DNA of 64,000 nt from Albidovulum sp. Lineage in GTDB: Bacteria > Pseudomonadota > Alphaproteobacteria > Rhodobacterales > Rhodobacteraceae. The notes beneath the pieces are model-generated. The model did not search any database. It was not told the DNA's origin and saw only the letters and a program-made list of their open reading frames with translations. Position numbers and translations under genes: made by a program. The number at the start of each line of letters is the position of its first letter. Positions within the stretch are counted from its first letter, which is position 1. The stretch is from the NCBI GenBank assembly GCA_026989275.1, contig JALSJQ010000011.1, forward strand, positions 35,153 through 99,152, in the 5' to 3' direction. This document shows positions 51,549 through 60,457 of the stretch, piece after piece.

Positions 51549-52301
51549 TCAGTGCGCGCCCGGATGCAGGGCGTCGTTGAGATAGATGACGGTCAGGATC
51601 GTGAAGACGTAGGCCTGGATGAACGCCACGATCACCTCGAGACCATAGACCGCCCCGATGGCGATGATCGGGAAGATCGCGCCGAGGCCGAGAATGCCGG
51701 CGAAGGCCGCGAACACCTGGATCACCGCATGACCGGCCATCATGTTGCCCATAAGCCGGATCGAATGGCTCACGGGACGCACGAAGTAGGAAATGAGCTC
51801 GATCAGGGCGAGGATCGGACGAAGCGCCAGAGGCGCGCTGTCGATCCAGAAGAGCCTGAGAAAGCCGAGCCCGTGCCGGACGAAACCGAGCACCGTCACC
51901 GAGAGGAACACCGCAACGGCGAGAAAGCCGGTCACGGCCAGATGCGACGTGGTGGTGAAGGCATAGGGCACGAGGCCGAGATAGTTCGCCGTCACGATGA
52001 ACATGAAGATGGTGAAGATGTAGGGGAAATAGCGCAGCCCCTCCTTGCCGGCGATGTCCTCGATCATCTTGTGGACGAAACCGTAGCTGAGCTCGGCGAT
52101 CGATTGCGCCTTCGTGGGCACGACGGCCCGGCCGCGCGCGCCGAGGACGAGCAGCGCCGAGGCGACCACCACCCCCACGAACAGCCAGAGCGTGACATTG
52201 GTCGGAGTGTACCAGTGGATCTCGCCGCCCCCGAAAAGCGGTCTGACCACGAACTGCTCCATCGGCTCGATCTCGAAGCCGCCGCTCATCTCTTCCGCCA
52301 C
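51549..52301 (-). CDS. atpB: ATP synthase Fo subunit a
   Basis: This membrane subunit forms the proton half-channels against the c-ring. The 250-residue protein has five to six hydrophobic helices and the essential R182 in [12 protein letters not shown]. The start is a GTG at 52301 with AGAGGT 6-7 bases upstream; an ATG at 52289 is a poorer choice because GGAAGAG is too close. It follows atpI by 61 bases. Confidence 0.96.
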   Translation of the reverse strand: MAEEMSGGFEIEPMEQFVVRPLFGGGEIHWYTPTNVTLWLFVGVVVASALLVLGARGRAVVPTKAQSIAELSYGFVHKMIEDIAGKEGLRYFPYIFTIFMFIVTANYLGLVPYAFTTTSHLAVTGFLAVAVFLSVTVLGFVRHGLGFLRLFWIDSAPLALRPILALIELISYFVRPVSHSIRLMGNMMAGHAVIQVFAAFAGILGLGAIFPIIAIGAVYGLEVIVAFIQAYVFTILTVIYLNDALHPGAH

Positions 52302-52362
52302 TTCCGCACCTCTTCCGCTTCGCGTCGGACCCCGGGCCCGTTGCGGGGGCCAGAGCCCCTTC

Positions 52363-52719
52363 TCATCCCTGGCGGCCGTCGCCGCCCTCCTCCTCGCGGC
52401 GACGCGCCGCCTCTTCTTCCATCACCTTCCCGACCTCCCGGGCCGTCTGCAGCATCACCCGCACGCCGGCCGCGAAGCCGAGAAACAGGAACACCACCAG
52501 AAACACCGGCGACGTCCCGAACAGATAGTCGATCCCGTAGCCGAGGGCGAAGCCGACGCCCATGCCGGAGACGAGATCGATAACCATCCGCCAGGCCTGC
52601 CCTGCCTGAGCGACATGGCCGACCTTGCGCTCGGCGGGGCCTTCCATCGCGCTGCGCGCCGCGGCGATCTTCTCCTCGAGCGCCTGGAGACGTTCCCGCT
52701 CCTCGGGCGACAGCGCCAT
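52363..52719 (-). CDS. atpI: AtpI/Gct-type F1Fo assembly protein
   Basis: A 118-residue protein with an N-terminal coiled coil and two membrane helices (about 45-64 and 70-92), then a charged tail. AtpI helps c-ring assembly. It has the family's [31 protein letters not shown] two-helix core and is first in atpI-B-E-F'-F, which is diagnostic. GGAGG precedes the ATG. Confidence 0.92.
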   Translation of the reverse strand: MALSPEERERLQALEEKIAAARSAMEGPAERKVGHVAQAGQAWRMVIDLVSGMGVGFALGYGIDYLFGTSPVFLVVFLFLGFAAGVRVMLQTAREVGKVMEEEAARRREEEGGDGRQG

Positions 52720-52744
52720 GGGCCCCTCCGAAACAGTCGCGCGG

Positions 52745-52773
52745 ACACTAGAAAGTCGCCCCTTTCGAGTCAA
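52745..52773 (-). promoter_or_regulatory. Promoter of the atp Fo operon
   Basis: On the minus strand TTGACT (52768-52773) and TAGTGT (52745-52750) are exactly 17 bases apart, with the -10 26 bases upstream of the atpI start. The rest of the 253-base divergent gap to the ArsR-type gene includes a T8 run (52821-52828) and no gene. Confidence 0.7.
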
Positions 52774-52972
52774 GCAGGAACAGACGCGACGGAATGACGG
52801 CGCAGTTTGCTGGAAATAAAGGTTTTTTTTGTGAAGGAGCCATCTCCGCCCCGCCTGGCATCGACCGCTCCGATCACCACCCCATTCTCAACCTTCCGGT
52901 TGACCGTCTGTTGACCTCGGGGCGCGAAATGCCCATCCTCCCCCTGCCGCCGCCATTGCCCGGGAGGAGCTC

Positions 52973-53329
52973 TTGCCCGCCGATCTCGACCTCGTCTTCG
53001 CCGCGCTGGCCGATCCGACCCGGCGACGGATCCTCGAAATGCTGCTCGAGGACGACATGGCGGTCAGCGACGTGGCCGATCCTTTCGCGATGTCGCTCGC
53101 CGCGATCTCGAAGCATCTGGCCGTCCTGAGCCGGGCCGGGCTCATCAGCCAGGAGCGCCGCGGGCGGGTGAAATGGTGCCGGCTGGAACCCGAGGCGCTG
53201 CGCGCGGCGACCGTCTGGCTCGAAAGCTTCGGCCTGTTCGAGCCGATCGACCTCGACCGGCTCGAAGCCGCGATCGACCGCACCCTGTCGGCCCCGCTGC
53301 CCGAGCCGCCGGCCGGCAAAGCCGATTGA
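52973..53329 (+). CDS. ArsR/SmtB-type winged-helix regulator
   Basis: A 118-residue helix-turn-helix protein: FAALADPTRRRILEML opening, and the recognition helix AMSLAAISKHLAVLSRAGLI. It resembles the ArsR subgroup usually paired with an AHSA1/SRPBCC gene, but no such partner is present. Only one Cys is visible (KWCRLEP), so there is no obvious metal or thiol sensor pair. The start is a TTG at 52973, supported by GGGAGGAGC upstream. It is divergent from the atp operon and precedes ffh, which has its own promoter. Confidence 0.82.
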   Translation: MPADLDLVFAALADPTRRRILEMLLEDDMAVSDVADPFAMSLAAISKHLAVLSRAGLISQERRGRVKWCRLEPEALRAATVWLESFGLFEPIDLDRLEAAIDRTLSAPLPEPPAGKAD

Positions 53330-53339
53330 GCCATGGATC

Positions 53340-53368
53340 TTGACAAGCGGAGCCGGGGGCACTAAGGG
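53340..53368 (+). promoter_or_regulatory. ffh promoter
   Basis: TTGACA (53340-53345) and TAAGGG (53363-53368) are 17 bases apart, beginning 11 bases after the ArsR-type gene and leaving about 140 bases of leader before ffh. Confidence 0.6.
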
Positions 53369-53515
53369 CCGGCAGACATCCCGGAAGCTTCGGCCTTCCG
53401 GTCCCGGCCAAGGCCCGGGATCGCCTCCCGTCAGCGAGGGTTCGCCCGCGGGAGCCGTCCTGCATTGCCGGGACATCGCGCCGAAGCCGCCGGGCAGACA
53501 GGAGTGGCTTCGCCC

Positions 53516-55042
53516 ATGTTCGAGACCCTATCCGAGCGCCTCTCCGGCGTGTTCGACAAGCTGACCCGCCGCGGCGCCCTCACCGAGGAGGACGTGGACG
53601 CCGCGCTGCGCGAGGTGCGGGTCGCGCTGCTCGAAGCCGATGTGCCGCTGCCGGTGGTCCGCCAGTTCGTCCGCGCGGTGCGCAGGAAGGCCACCGGCCA
53701 GGCGGTGATGAAATCGGTCACGCCCGGCCAGCAGGTGGTCAAGATCGTCCATGACGAGCTCGTCCGCATCCTCGCCGGCGACGCGGGCGAAGACGGCGGC
53801 GACGCCGCGCTCAGGATCGACACGCCGCCCGCGGCGGTGATGATGGTCGGCCTCCAGGGTTCGGGCAAGACGACGACCTCGGCCAAGATCGCCAAACGCC
53901 TGCAGGAGAAGGCCGGCAAGAAGGTGCTTCTCGCCTCGCTCGACACCCGGCGCCCGGCGGCGATGGAGCAGCTCGAGGTGCTGGGCCGGCAGGCCGGGGT
54001 GGACACGCTGCCGATCGTCGAGGGGCAATCGGCGGTGGACATCGCCCGCCGTGCCAGAAGCCGGGCCCTTCTGGGCGGCTATGACGTCTATATCCTCGAC
54101 ACCGCCGGGCGGCTCCACATCGACGCCCCGCTGATGGCCGAGGTGGCGGCGGTGCGCGACGCCGTCGAGCCCTCCGAAACCCTGCTCGTGGTGGACAGCC
54201 TCACCGGTCAGGACGCGGTCAACATCGCCAGCGAATTTTCCGACAAGGTCGGCATCACCGGCGTTGTCCTCACGCGGATGGACGGCGATGCCCGCGGCGG
54301 CGCCGCGCTGGCCATGCGGACGGTGACGGGCAAGCCGATCAAGTTCATCGGCACCGGCGAGAAGCTCGGGGATCTCGAAACCTTCGACCCGGCGCGCATC
54401 GCCGGACGGATCCTCGGCATGGGCGACATCGTCGCCCTCGTCGAGAAGGCGCGCGAGACCATCGAGGCCGAGGAGGCCGAGCGGATGATCCGCCGCCTCC
54501 AGAAGGGCCGTTTCAACATGAACGACCTCAAGCTGCAGCTCGAGCAGATGCTGAAGATGGGCGGCATGCAGGGGGTGATGGCGATGATGCCCGGCATGGG
54601 AAAGATGGCGAAGCAGATCGAGAAGGCCGGCTTCGACGATCGCACCATCCGTCACCAGATCGCCCTCATCAACTCGATGACCCGGAAGGAACGCGCCAAC
54701 CCGCAGATCCTCCAGGCCTCGCGCAAGAAGCGCATCGCCAGGGGCGCAGGACTCGAGGTCTCCGAGCTCAACCGTCTTCTCAAGATGCATCGCCAGATGG
54801 CGGACATGATGAAGAAGATGGGCAGGATGGGCGGCAGGGGAATGCTCAAGGGCGCGCTCGGCTCGCTCTTCGGCAAGGGCCTTCCGAAAGACCTGCCGCC
54901 GATGGACGCCCCGCTCGAGCCCGGCGCGCTGCCGCCGGGGCTCGGCCTGCCGGGCGGAATGCCGGGAGCGGGCGGCGGCCTGCCCGCCATGCCCGGCCTC
55001 GGTGGCAAGTCGCGCAAGGCCAGGGGGAGGAAGCGGCGATGA
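53516..55042 (+). CDS. ffh: Signal recognition particle GTPase Ffh
   Basis: Ffh binds 4.5S RNA and signal sequences and targets inner-membrane proteins. The 508-residue protein comprises the N domain, the G domain with GLQGSGKTT (112-120), [15 protein letters not shown], and a Met-rich M domain with [10 protein letters not shown]. It ends in a long Gly/Pro/Met-rich tail (about 465-508) longer than in E. coli. GGAG lies 11 bases before the ATG. The stop overlaps the chorismate mutase start by 4 bases. Confidence 0.97.
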   Translation: MFETLSERLSGVFDKLTRRGALTEEDVDAALREVRVALLEADVPLPVVRQFVRAVRRKATGQAVMKSVTPGQQVVKIVHDELVRILAGDAGEDGGDAALRIDTPPAAVMMVGLQGSGKTTTSAKIAKRLQEKAGKKVLLASLDTRRPAAMEQLEVLGRQAGVDTLPIVEGQSAVDIARRARSRALLGGYDVYILDTAGRLHIDAPLMAEVAAVRDAVEPSETLLVVDSLTGQDAVNIASEFSDKVGITGVVLTRMDGDARGGAALAMRTVTGKPIKFIGTGEKLGDLETFDPARIAGRILGMGDIVALVEKARETIEAEEAERMIRRLQKGRFNMNDLKLQLEQMLKMGGMQGVMAMMPGMGKMAKQIEKAGFDDRTIRHQIALINSMTRKERANPQILQASRKKRIARGAGLEVSELNRLLKMHRQMADMMKKMGRMGGRGMLKGALGSLFGKGLPKDLPPMDAPLEPGALPPGLGLPGGMPGAGGGLPAMPGLGGKSRKARGRKRR

Positions 55043-55428
55043 CCGCCACCGGAACCCCCGCACCGACAGGCGCAGCGGCACAAAGCACCGGCGTTCGGGC
55101 CGAAGATGCGACCCGGCGCGCCGCCGAGATTCTCGCCGAGCATCGTCGCTCGATCGACCGGCTCGACGCGATTCTCGTCTTCACCCTTGCCGAGCGTTTC
55201 AAGCACACCCAGGCGGTGGGCCGGCTCAAGGCCGAGCACGATCTGCCCCCGGCCGACCCGGTGCGGGAAGCCGAGCAGATCGCCCGGCTCGAGGCGCTGG
55301 CCCGCGAAGCCGATCTCGACCCCGAATTCGCCCGCAAGTTCCTCAACTTCATCATCGCCGAGGTCATCCGCCATCACGAGCACCACAAGGCCTCGCGCGA
55401 GGAAGGAAAGGAAGGGGGTGGCGGCTGA
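55039..55428 (+). CDS. Chorismate mutase, AroQ type
   Basis: A 129-residue all-helical chorismate mutase that makes prephenate for Phe and Tyr. After a disordered 25-residue N-terminus it shows the fold's ligand residues in order: R37 (EHRRSID), R53 (LAERF), K64 (GRLKAEH) and the later E/Q helix [13 protein letters not shown]. It overlaps ffh by 4 bases and precedes rpsP by 80 bases, an arrangement conserved in Rhodobacterales. Confidence 0.9.
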   Translation: MTATGTPAPTGAAAQSTGVRAEDATRRAAEILAEHRRSIDRLDAILVFTLAERFKHTQAVGRLKAEHDLPPADPVREAEQIARLEALAREADLDPEFARKFLNFIIAEVIRHHEHHKASREEGKEGGGG

Positions 55429-55508
55429 ACCCGTCTGCCGGAAACGCAGCACCACTCACGAATCACGAACCGAAACCGCATTCACGCGAAACACCAAGGA
55501 GAAACGAC

Positions 55509-55874
55509 ATGGCCGTGAAGATCAGACTTGCCCGCCGCGGCGCCAAGAAGCGCCCGTTCTATTCCATCGTCGCCGCCGACAGCCGCGCCCCGCGCGATGG
55601 CCGCTTCATCGAGAAGCTCGGCACCTACAACCCGCTGCTGCCCAAGGATTCGGAAGAGCGGGTGAAGATGAACATCGAACGGGTGCAATACTGGCTCTCC
55701 CAGGGCGCCAAGCCCACCGACCGCGTGGCCCGTTTCCTCGAGGCCGCGGGCATTCTCGAGCCGAAGACCCGTTCGAACCCGAAGAAGGGCGAGCCCGGCG
55801 AGAAGGCCAGGGCCCGGGCCGAGGAGAAAGCCGCCAAGGCCGCCGAGGCAGGCAAAGAGGAAGCGGCCGAATAA
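55509..55874 (+). CDS. rpsP: 30S ribosomal protein S16
   Basis: S16 starts [18 protein letters not shown] as in all bacteria, has the [13 protein letters not shown] region, and carries an extra Lys/Ala/Glu-rich C-terminal tail (about 85-121) usual in alphaproteobacteria. AAGGAGAAA lies 5 bases before the ATG, and the 80-base leader is unusually A-rich (repeated CACGAA), which may aid translation. bluB follows after only 10 bases. Confidence 0.98.
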   Translation: MAVKIRLARRGAKKRPFYSIVAADSRAPRDGRFIEKLGTYNPLLPKDSEERVKMNIERVQYWLSQGAKPTDRVARFLEAAGILEPKTRSNPKKGEPGEKARARAEEKAAKAAEAGKEEAAE

Positions 55875-55884
55875 GGCACGAACG

Positions 55885-56586
55885 ATGCGCGAAGAGACGG
55901 GCCGCCCGGCCACCGAAGCGGGGATGACGGCAGAAACCGAAGAACCTGCCGCAGCCGGTGCCTTCCCGCGAGCGTTCCGCGCCGAGCTGACCCGCCTCTT
56001 CCGCCTCAGGCGCGACGTGCGTCATTTCCGCGAGGATCCGGTGCCGCCGGCGCTGCTCGATCGGTGCCTCGGGGCCTTCGCCTCCGCGCCGTCGGTCGGC
56101 CTGTCGGAGCCGTGGCGGATCCTCTCCGTCGCGTCTCCCGAGGCGCGGCAGAAGGCGCTGGCCAACTTCACGGCGAGCAACCGGGCGGCGCTGGCCGGGT
56201 ATTCGGGAGAGAAGGCACGGCTCTATGCTTCGCTCAAGCTCTCGGGGATGCGCGAAGCGCCGGTGCAGCTCGCCGTCTTCTGCGACGAGACGACGGCGAA
56301 AGGCGCCGGCCTCGGCGCCACCACCATGCCCGAGATGCGGCGCTACTCGGTCGTTGCCGGCATCATGGCCTTCTGGCTGATGGCCCGGGCCAAGGGGCTC
56401 GGGGTCGGCTGGGTGTCGATCCTTGATCCCGAGCGGCTCGCCCGTGATCTTGCCGTGGATGAAAACTGGCGCCTCGTCGCCTATCTGTGCATCGGCTGGC
56501 CGAAGGCCTGGGAGGAGAGGCCCGAGCTCGAGAAGGTCGGCTGGGAGGAACGCAACCCGGCTCTGGCGCGTCCGATCACCCGCTGA
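55885..56586 (+). CDS. bluB: 5,6-dimethylbenzimidazole synthase BluB
   Basis: BluB uses O2 to split reduced FMN and form DMB, the lower ligand of vitamin B12. The 233-residue protein has the nitroreductase-like fold with RRDVRHFREDPVP, SAPSVGLSEPWR, MREAPVQLAVFCDE, TMPEMRRYSVV and GVGWVSILDPE, all typical of BluB. The ATG at 55885 is preceded only by AAGG; an ATG at 55924 (after GCGGGG) would drop 13 poorly conserved residues. It sits between rpsP and rimM with no cobalamin riboswitch, so it should be expressed with ribosomal genes. Confidence 0.92.
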   Translation: MREETGRPATEAGMTAETEEPAAAGAFPRAFRAELTRLFRLRRDVRHFREDPVPPALLDRCLGAFASAPSVGLSEPWRILSVASPEARQKALANFTASNRAALAGYSGEKARLYASLKLSGMREAPVQLAVFCDETTAKGAGLGATTMPEMRRYSVVAGIMAFWLMARAKGLGVGWVSILDPERLARDLAVDENWRLVAYLCIGWPKAWEERPELEKVGWEERNPALARPITR

Positions 56587-56622
56587 GCCGGCACCCGAAG
56601 CGGCAGGGAGTCACGGCGGAAC

Positions 56623-57147
56623 ATGGCGAAAGAGAAAGAGGCGGACGAGCAACGGATGGTCTGCGTCGGTGCCATCGCCGGAGCCCACGGGGTGCGCGGC
56701 GATGTGCGCCTCAAATCCTTCTGCGCCGACCCGAAGGCGATCGCGACCTATCAGCCGCTCGTGGACGAGAGCGGGCGCCGGTGGCGTTTTCACATCAAGG
56801 GGCCGGTCAAGGGTGGCTTCCTCGCCCGTTTCGAGGGGGTCGAGGATCGCGAGGCGGCCGAGGCGCTCAGGGGCACACGACTCTATGTCCCCCGGGAAGC
56901 GCTGCCGCCGCTCGGGGAGGACGAATTCTACCATGCCGATCTCCTCGGGCTCATGGTGACGGATACGGGCGGCGCGACGATCGGCCGCATCAAGGCGGTG
57001 TTCGATCACGGCGCCGGCGACATTCTCGAGATTCGCCTCGCGAACAGCCCGAAAACCGCGCTCCTGCCCTTCACCCGTTCCTTCGTGCCGACGGTGGACA
57101 TCGCCGGAGGACGCCTCGTCATCGACCCGCCGGAGGACTGGCCATGA
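56623..57147 (+). CDS. rimM: 16S rRNA processing protein RimM
   Basis: RimM assists 30S head assembly by binding S19. The 174 residues cover the N-terminal RimM domain (VCVGAIAGAHGVRGDVRLKSF) and the PRC-barrel half (EDEFYHADLLGLMV to LPFTRSFVPTVD). It overlaps the next gene by 4 bases (ATGA). Confidence 0.96.
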   Translation: MAKEKEADEQRMVCVGAIAGAHGVRGDVRLKSFCADPKAIATYQPLVDESGRRWRFHIKGPVKGGFLARFEGVEDREAAEALRGTRLYVPREALPPLGEDEFYHADLLGLMVTDTGGATIGRIKAVFDHGAGDILEIRLANSPKTALLPFTRSFVPTVDIAGGRLVIDPPEDWP

Positions 57148-57575
57148 GCCGCCGCGGCAAGCTGCGCCTCCTCGGGCAGGGGCTGCTGTGGAGCGGGCCG
57201 TTTCTCGCCGGCACGGTGCATCTCGGCTGGCACCGGGCCGCCATGCTCGGCCTCGTGCTCACCCTGGCCTTCCTTCTCGGAGAGGGGTTCGACGCACTGG
57301 CCGGCAGGCTGGGCGAAACCGGCACCCTGCCCCTTGCCTTCCTCCTGGCCTTCGGGCTGACGGCAACGCTTTACAGCCTCGGCGCCGGGCTCCTCTTGCT
57401 CGTGATCGCGCAGCTTGCCGGTGCCCTGCCGAGCGTGCCGGCGACCTGGCCGGCGGGCCTGTCGATCGCCGGGCTTGTCCTTCTCGTGCTGCTGCCACCG
57501 GAGGCGACGGAGGAGGACGATCTTCTTGTTCGCGCATTGCGCTGGCTGCATCTGCGGGGAGGAGGCGATGGCTGA
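57144..57575 (+). CDS. Small polytopic membrane protein of unknown function
   Basis: A 143-residue protein with about four hydrophobic helices (roughly 10-28, 32-46, 60-90 in two segments, 104-117) and a charged C-terminus. I do not recognise a family. It is translationally coupled on both sides: its ATG overlaps the rimM stop by 4 bases and its end overlaps the trmD start by 8 bases, so it is clearly expressed with the rimM-trmD block. It has no signal for a specific activity. Confidence 0.7.
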   Translation: MSRRGKLRLLGQGLLWSGPFLAGTVHLGWHRAAMLGLVLTLAFLLGEGFDALAGRLGETGTLPLAFLLAFGLTATLYSLGAGLLLLVIAQLAGALPSVPATWPAGLSIAGLVLLVLLPPEATEEDDLLVRALRWLHLRGGGDG

Positions 57576-58482
57576 GAACGACAGGACGCGCGAAGGCGAC
57601 AAGCCTTCCGGCGCACGCCCGACCGATACCGGATCCGATACCGAAGACGTGCGCAAAGCCCCCCCGGCGCGTTCCCACGGCCGGCTCTCGATCCGGCCCA
57701 CGGCGGTGCCGCGGCCGCTGATGGAGGAAAAGCGGCTCGAAGACGCCTGGACGGCCCGGGTCGTCACCCTTCTGCCCGAGGCCTTTCCCGGCCCCCTCGG
57801 CCTTTCGCTCACCGGCCGCGCCCTCAAGGAACGGATCTGGCAGCTCGAAACGATCGACCTGCGCCGCTTCGGTGTCGGCCGGCACCGCAATGTCGACGAC
57901 ATGCCCGCCGGCGGCGGTCCGGGCATGGTCCTGCGGCCCGATGTGCTCGCCGCCGCCATCGAGGAGGCCCGCCGTGGCGTGAAGGCGCCCCGGAGCGCCT
58001 GGCCACTGCTCCTGCTGTCACCGCGCGGACGGCCCTTCGATCAGGCCATGGCCCGCCGCCTCGCCGCCGGGCGCGGCGTCACCCTCGTCTGCGGCCGTTT
58101 CGAGGGCGTGGACCAGCGCGTGATCGACCATTACGACCTCGAGGAGGTCTCGATCGGGGATTTCGTCCTCACCGGCGGAGAGATTGCCGCAATGGCCTTG
58201 ATCGATGCCACGGTTCGCCTTATACCCCGCGTGCTCGGGAATCAGGCCTCGACCGAGGAAGAGAGTTTCTCCCACGGTCTGCTTGAGCACCCGCAATACA
58301 CCAGGCCCACGGACTGGGAAGGGCGCAGGATCCCGGAAGTGCTCCTCTCCGGGCATCATGCCAACATCGCCCGCTGGCGATCCGAACAGTCCGTGAAGCT
58401 GACCCAGGAACGCCGCCCTGACCTCTGGCGGGCCTGGCGCGCAAGGCGCGGCGGGGACCCGGAAGGAGACCAGGAGCTCTGA
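57568..58482 (+). CDS. trmD: tRNA (guanine-N1)-methyltransferase TrmD
   Basis: TrmD adds m1G37 to tRNAs with a G36 anticodon base. The 304-residue protein has the deep-trefoil-knot motifs [17 protein letters not shown] and [21 protein letters not shown], and the C-terminal helical domain. Residues 1-64 form a hydrophilic, Pro/Arg-rich extension absent from the 255-residue E. coli enzyme. GGGGAGGAGG precedes the ATG at 57568; an internal start at 57721 (MEEKRLED) cannot be excluded. Confidence 0.95.
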   Translation: MAENDRTREGDKPSGARPTDTGSDTEDVRKAPPARSHGRLSIRPTAVPRPLMEEKRLEDAWTARVVTLLPEAFPGPLGLSLTGRALKERIWQLETIDLRRFGVGRHRNVDDMPAGGGPGMVLRPDVLAAAIEEARRGVKAPRSAWPLLLLSPRGRPFDQAMARRLAAGRGVTLVCGRFEGVDQRVIDHYDLEEVSIGDFVLTGGEIAAMALIDATVRLIPRVLGNQASTEEESFSHGLLEHPQYTRPTDWEGRRIPEVLLSGHHANIARWRSEQSVKLTQERRPDLWRAWRARRGGDPEGDQEL

Positions 58483-58532
58483 GGGCGCACACACCTTCGC
58501 GGCAGCACCGCGAGCAGACGGGAAACGGAAAG

Positions 58533-58931
58533 ATGGACATTCTTCGCGAGATCGAGGCCGAGGAGATCAGGCGCCTCGGCAAGAACATCCCCGACTTCAA
58601 GCCGGGCGACACGGTCCGTGTCGGCTACAAGGTGACGGAAGGCAGCCGCACGCGGGTGCAGAACTTCGAGGGTGTCTGCATCGCCCGCCAGGGTGGCGAA
58701 GGCATCGGCGCCTCCTTCACCGTGCGCAAGATCTCCTTCGGCGAAGGCGTCGAACGGGTCTTCCCCCTCTACTCGACCAATATCGAGTATATCGAGGTGG
58801 TGCGCCGCGGCCGCGTCCGCCGTGCGAAGCTCTTCTACCTGCGCTCGCGTCGCGGCAAGGCGGCCCGCATCCCCGAGAAGACCAACTACAAGCCGAAGAA
58901 GACCAGGGCCGGCGAGGCCGAAGGCGCCTGA
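58533..58931 (+). CDS. rplS: 50S ribosomal protein L19
   Basis: A 132-residue L19 with the standard core: [42 protein letters not shown] and [14 protein letters not shown]. It lies 50 bases after trmD and 20 before rpmE, the conserved order of the block. Confidence 0.98.
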   Translation: MDILREIEAEEIRRLGKNIPDFKPGDTVRVGYKVTEGSRTRVQNFEGVCIARQGGEGIGASFTVRKISFGEGVERVFPLYSTNIEYIEVVRRGRVRRAKLFYLRSRRGKAARIPEKTNYKPKKTRAGEAEGA

Positions 58932-58951
58932 GAGCCGCAAAGGAGCGCGAG

Positions 58952-59173
58952 ATGAAAAAGGACATTCACCCCGACTATCACGTCATCAACGTGAAGCTGA
59001 CCGACGGCACGGTGGTGCAGATGCGGTCCACCTGGGGCAAGGAAGGCGACACCCTCACCGTGGAGATCGACCCCTCGGTGCACCCGGCCTGGACCGGCGG
59101 CGGCCAGCGGTTGACCGACCAGGGCGGCCGCGTGTCCCGCTTCAAGAAGAAATACGAAGGCCTCGGCTTCTGA
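58952..59173 (+). CDS. rpmE: 50S ribosomal protein L31, zinc-free form
   Basis: A 73-residue L31 starting [16 protein letters not shown]. It contains no cysteine, so it lacks the zinc-binding CxxC pair of C+ L31. It still has the long type-A-like [25 protein letters not shown] region. It ends the block; a terminator hairpin follows. Confidence 0.95.
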   Translation: MKKDIHPDYHVINVKLTDGTVVQMRSTWGKEGDTLTVEIDPSVHPAWTGGGQRLTDQGGRVSRFKKKYEGLGF

Positions 59174-59200
59174 GCCGGCCTTCGCCGATGGAATGCAGGA

Positions 59201-59227
59201 GGGCGTGCCGGCAGGTGCGCCCTTTTG
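59201..59227 (+). terminator. Intrinsic terminator after rpmE
   Basis: GGGCGT pairs with GCGCCC across a 10-base loop and is followed directly by TTTTG, 27 bases after the rpmE stop. The rest of the 262-base gap to mipZ carries a 9-bp tandem repeat TGATTCGGC (59226-59243) and no gene. Confidence 0.7.
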
Positions 59228-59435
59228 ATTCGGCTGATTCGGCCGTCGATCCCCGATCCGCCCGTCGCTCCGTTCCGGGACCGACCCGCGCGGAAGATGC
59301 GCCTCTGCCGCCCCCCTTGGCCACCGCCGCTGCCCCCCTTGGCAAGCGCAGCGCGAAATGGAATGAGACGGCTCCGATCGGCCTTCGGGGGCGGGACAAG
59401 GGAGCACCCGGGTTCAGGGACAAGCGGGAGCGGAC

Positions 59436-60239
59436 ATGACGCGGATCATCGTCTTCGGCAACGAGAAGGGCGGCACCGGCAAATCCACCACGGCGATGCA
59501 TGTGGCCACCGCCCTTGCCCGGCAGGGGGAGCGGGTCGGGGCGCTCGATCTCGACCTGCGCCAGCGCAGCCTCGGCCGCTATGTCGAGAACCGGATGCGG
59601 ACGATCGAAACCCTCGGCCGCCCCCTGCCCACGCCGCGCTACCTGCCCCTGCCGAAAGTGCGGCGCGAGGAGCTGGCGGAAGGCGAAACGCCCCATGAGG
59701 CCGCCTTCACCCGCGCTCTCGAAACCCTCGCGCGGGAAAGCGACACGATCGTCATCGACTGCCCGGGCGCCCATACGCCGCTGGCGCGGCTGGCCCATGC
59801 GGCCGCGGACATCCTCGTCACCCCGCTCAACGACAGCTTCGTCGATTTCGACCTCCTTGCCCGGATCGACCCGGCCGACGGCCGCATTCTCGGCCCTTCC
59901 GTCTATGCCGAAATGGTCTGGCAGGCGCGCCAGAGCCGCGGTGCCGCCGGCGCGGCTCCTTTCGACTGGGTGGTGCTGCGCAACCGGGTCGGCAGCCAGA
60001 ACATGCACAACAAGCGCAAGGTCGGCGCCGCGCTCGAGGAACTCTCGAAGCGCATCGGCTTTCGCGTCGCGCCGGGCTTCTCGGAACGGGTGATCTTCCG
60101 CGAACTCTTCCCCCAGGGGCTGACGCTGCTCGACCTCAAGGATGCCGGCATCGGCCGCGGCTTCAGCCTCTCCCACATCGCCGCCCGGCAGGAGCTGCGC
60201 GAGCTGATGGCCGCTCTCGGCCTGCCGGCCACGATCTGA
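59436..60239 (+). CDS. mipZ: Division-plane positioning ATPase MipZ
   Basis: MipZ is a ParA-type ATPase that forms gradients from the ParB-bound poles and keeps FtsZ rings at midcell. The 267-residue protein has the deviant Walker A KGGTGKST (11-18), DLDLRQRSLGRYVENR and the Walker B-like TIVIDCPGA. MipZ replaces MinCD in many alphaproteobacteria, which supports the assignment of the host group. Confidence 0.93.
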   Translation: MTRIIVFGNEKGGTGKSTTAMHVATALARQGERVGALDLDLRQRSLGRYVENRMRTIETLGRPLPTPRYLPLPKVRREELAEGETPHEAAFTRALETLARESDTIVIDCPGAHTPLARLAHAAADILVTPLNDSFVDFDLLARIDPADGRILGPSVYAEMVWQARQSRGAAGAAPFDWVVLRNRVGSQNMHNKRKVGAALEELSKRIGFRVAPGFSERVIFRELFPQGLTLLDLKDAGIGRGFSLSHIAARQELRELMAALGLPATI

Positions 60240-60297
60240 CGGCCGCCCCCGCCGGTCTGCCCCTGTTGCCCCCTTCCCCCCCCCGCGGGAGGGCGAG

Positions 60298-60339
60298 ACA
60301 TTTCGTCGCTCCATTCAAAACATTCGCATATTGAAATGT
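60298..60339. promoter_or_regulatory. Control region of the SQR-type gene
   Basis: A/T-rich sequence in a GC-rich gap. ACATTTC (60298-60304) and GAAATGT (60333-60339) form an inverted repeat, and several CATTC motifs lie between and after. A sulfide-responsive ArsR-type repressor (BigR/SqrR) would be a candidate, but the published SqrR spacing is not matched. Confidence 0.3.
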
Positions 60340-60457
60340 ATCCCGAATCCCTCTATCTCCACCCCCGTAAACATTCATTTCGCATTCAGCTTTGTTCCGT
60401 TGCCGCCCGGCAAGGCGAATGCGAGGGGAAGCCCGCAGGGGCGCAGGAGGACTGGAC

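Noticed and set aside
59226..59243. Two tandem copies of TGATTCGGC
   Set aside because: Too short to interpret as more than a local duplication after the terminator.
60310..60340. A SqrR-type operator (ATTC-N8-GAAT) before the SQR-like gene
   Set aside because: The nearest match has spacing 7 and ends GAAA; only a generic inverted repeat could be claimed.
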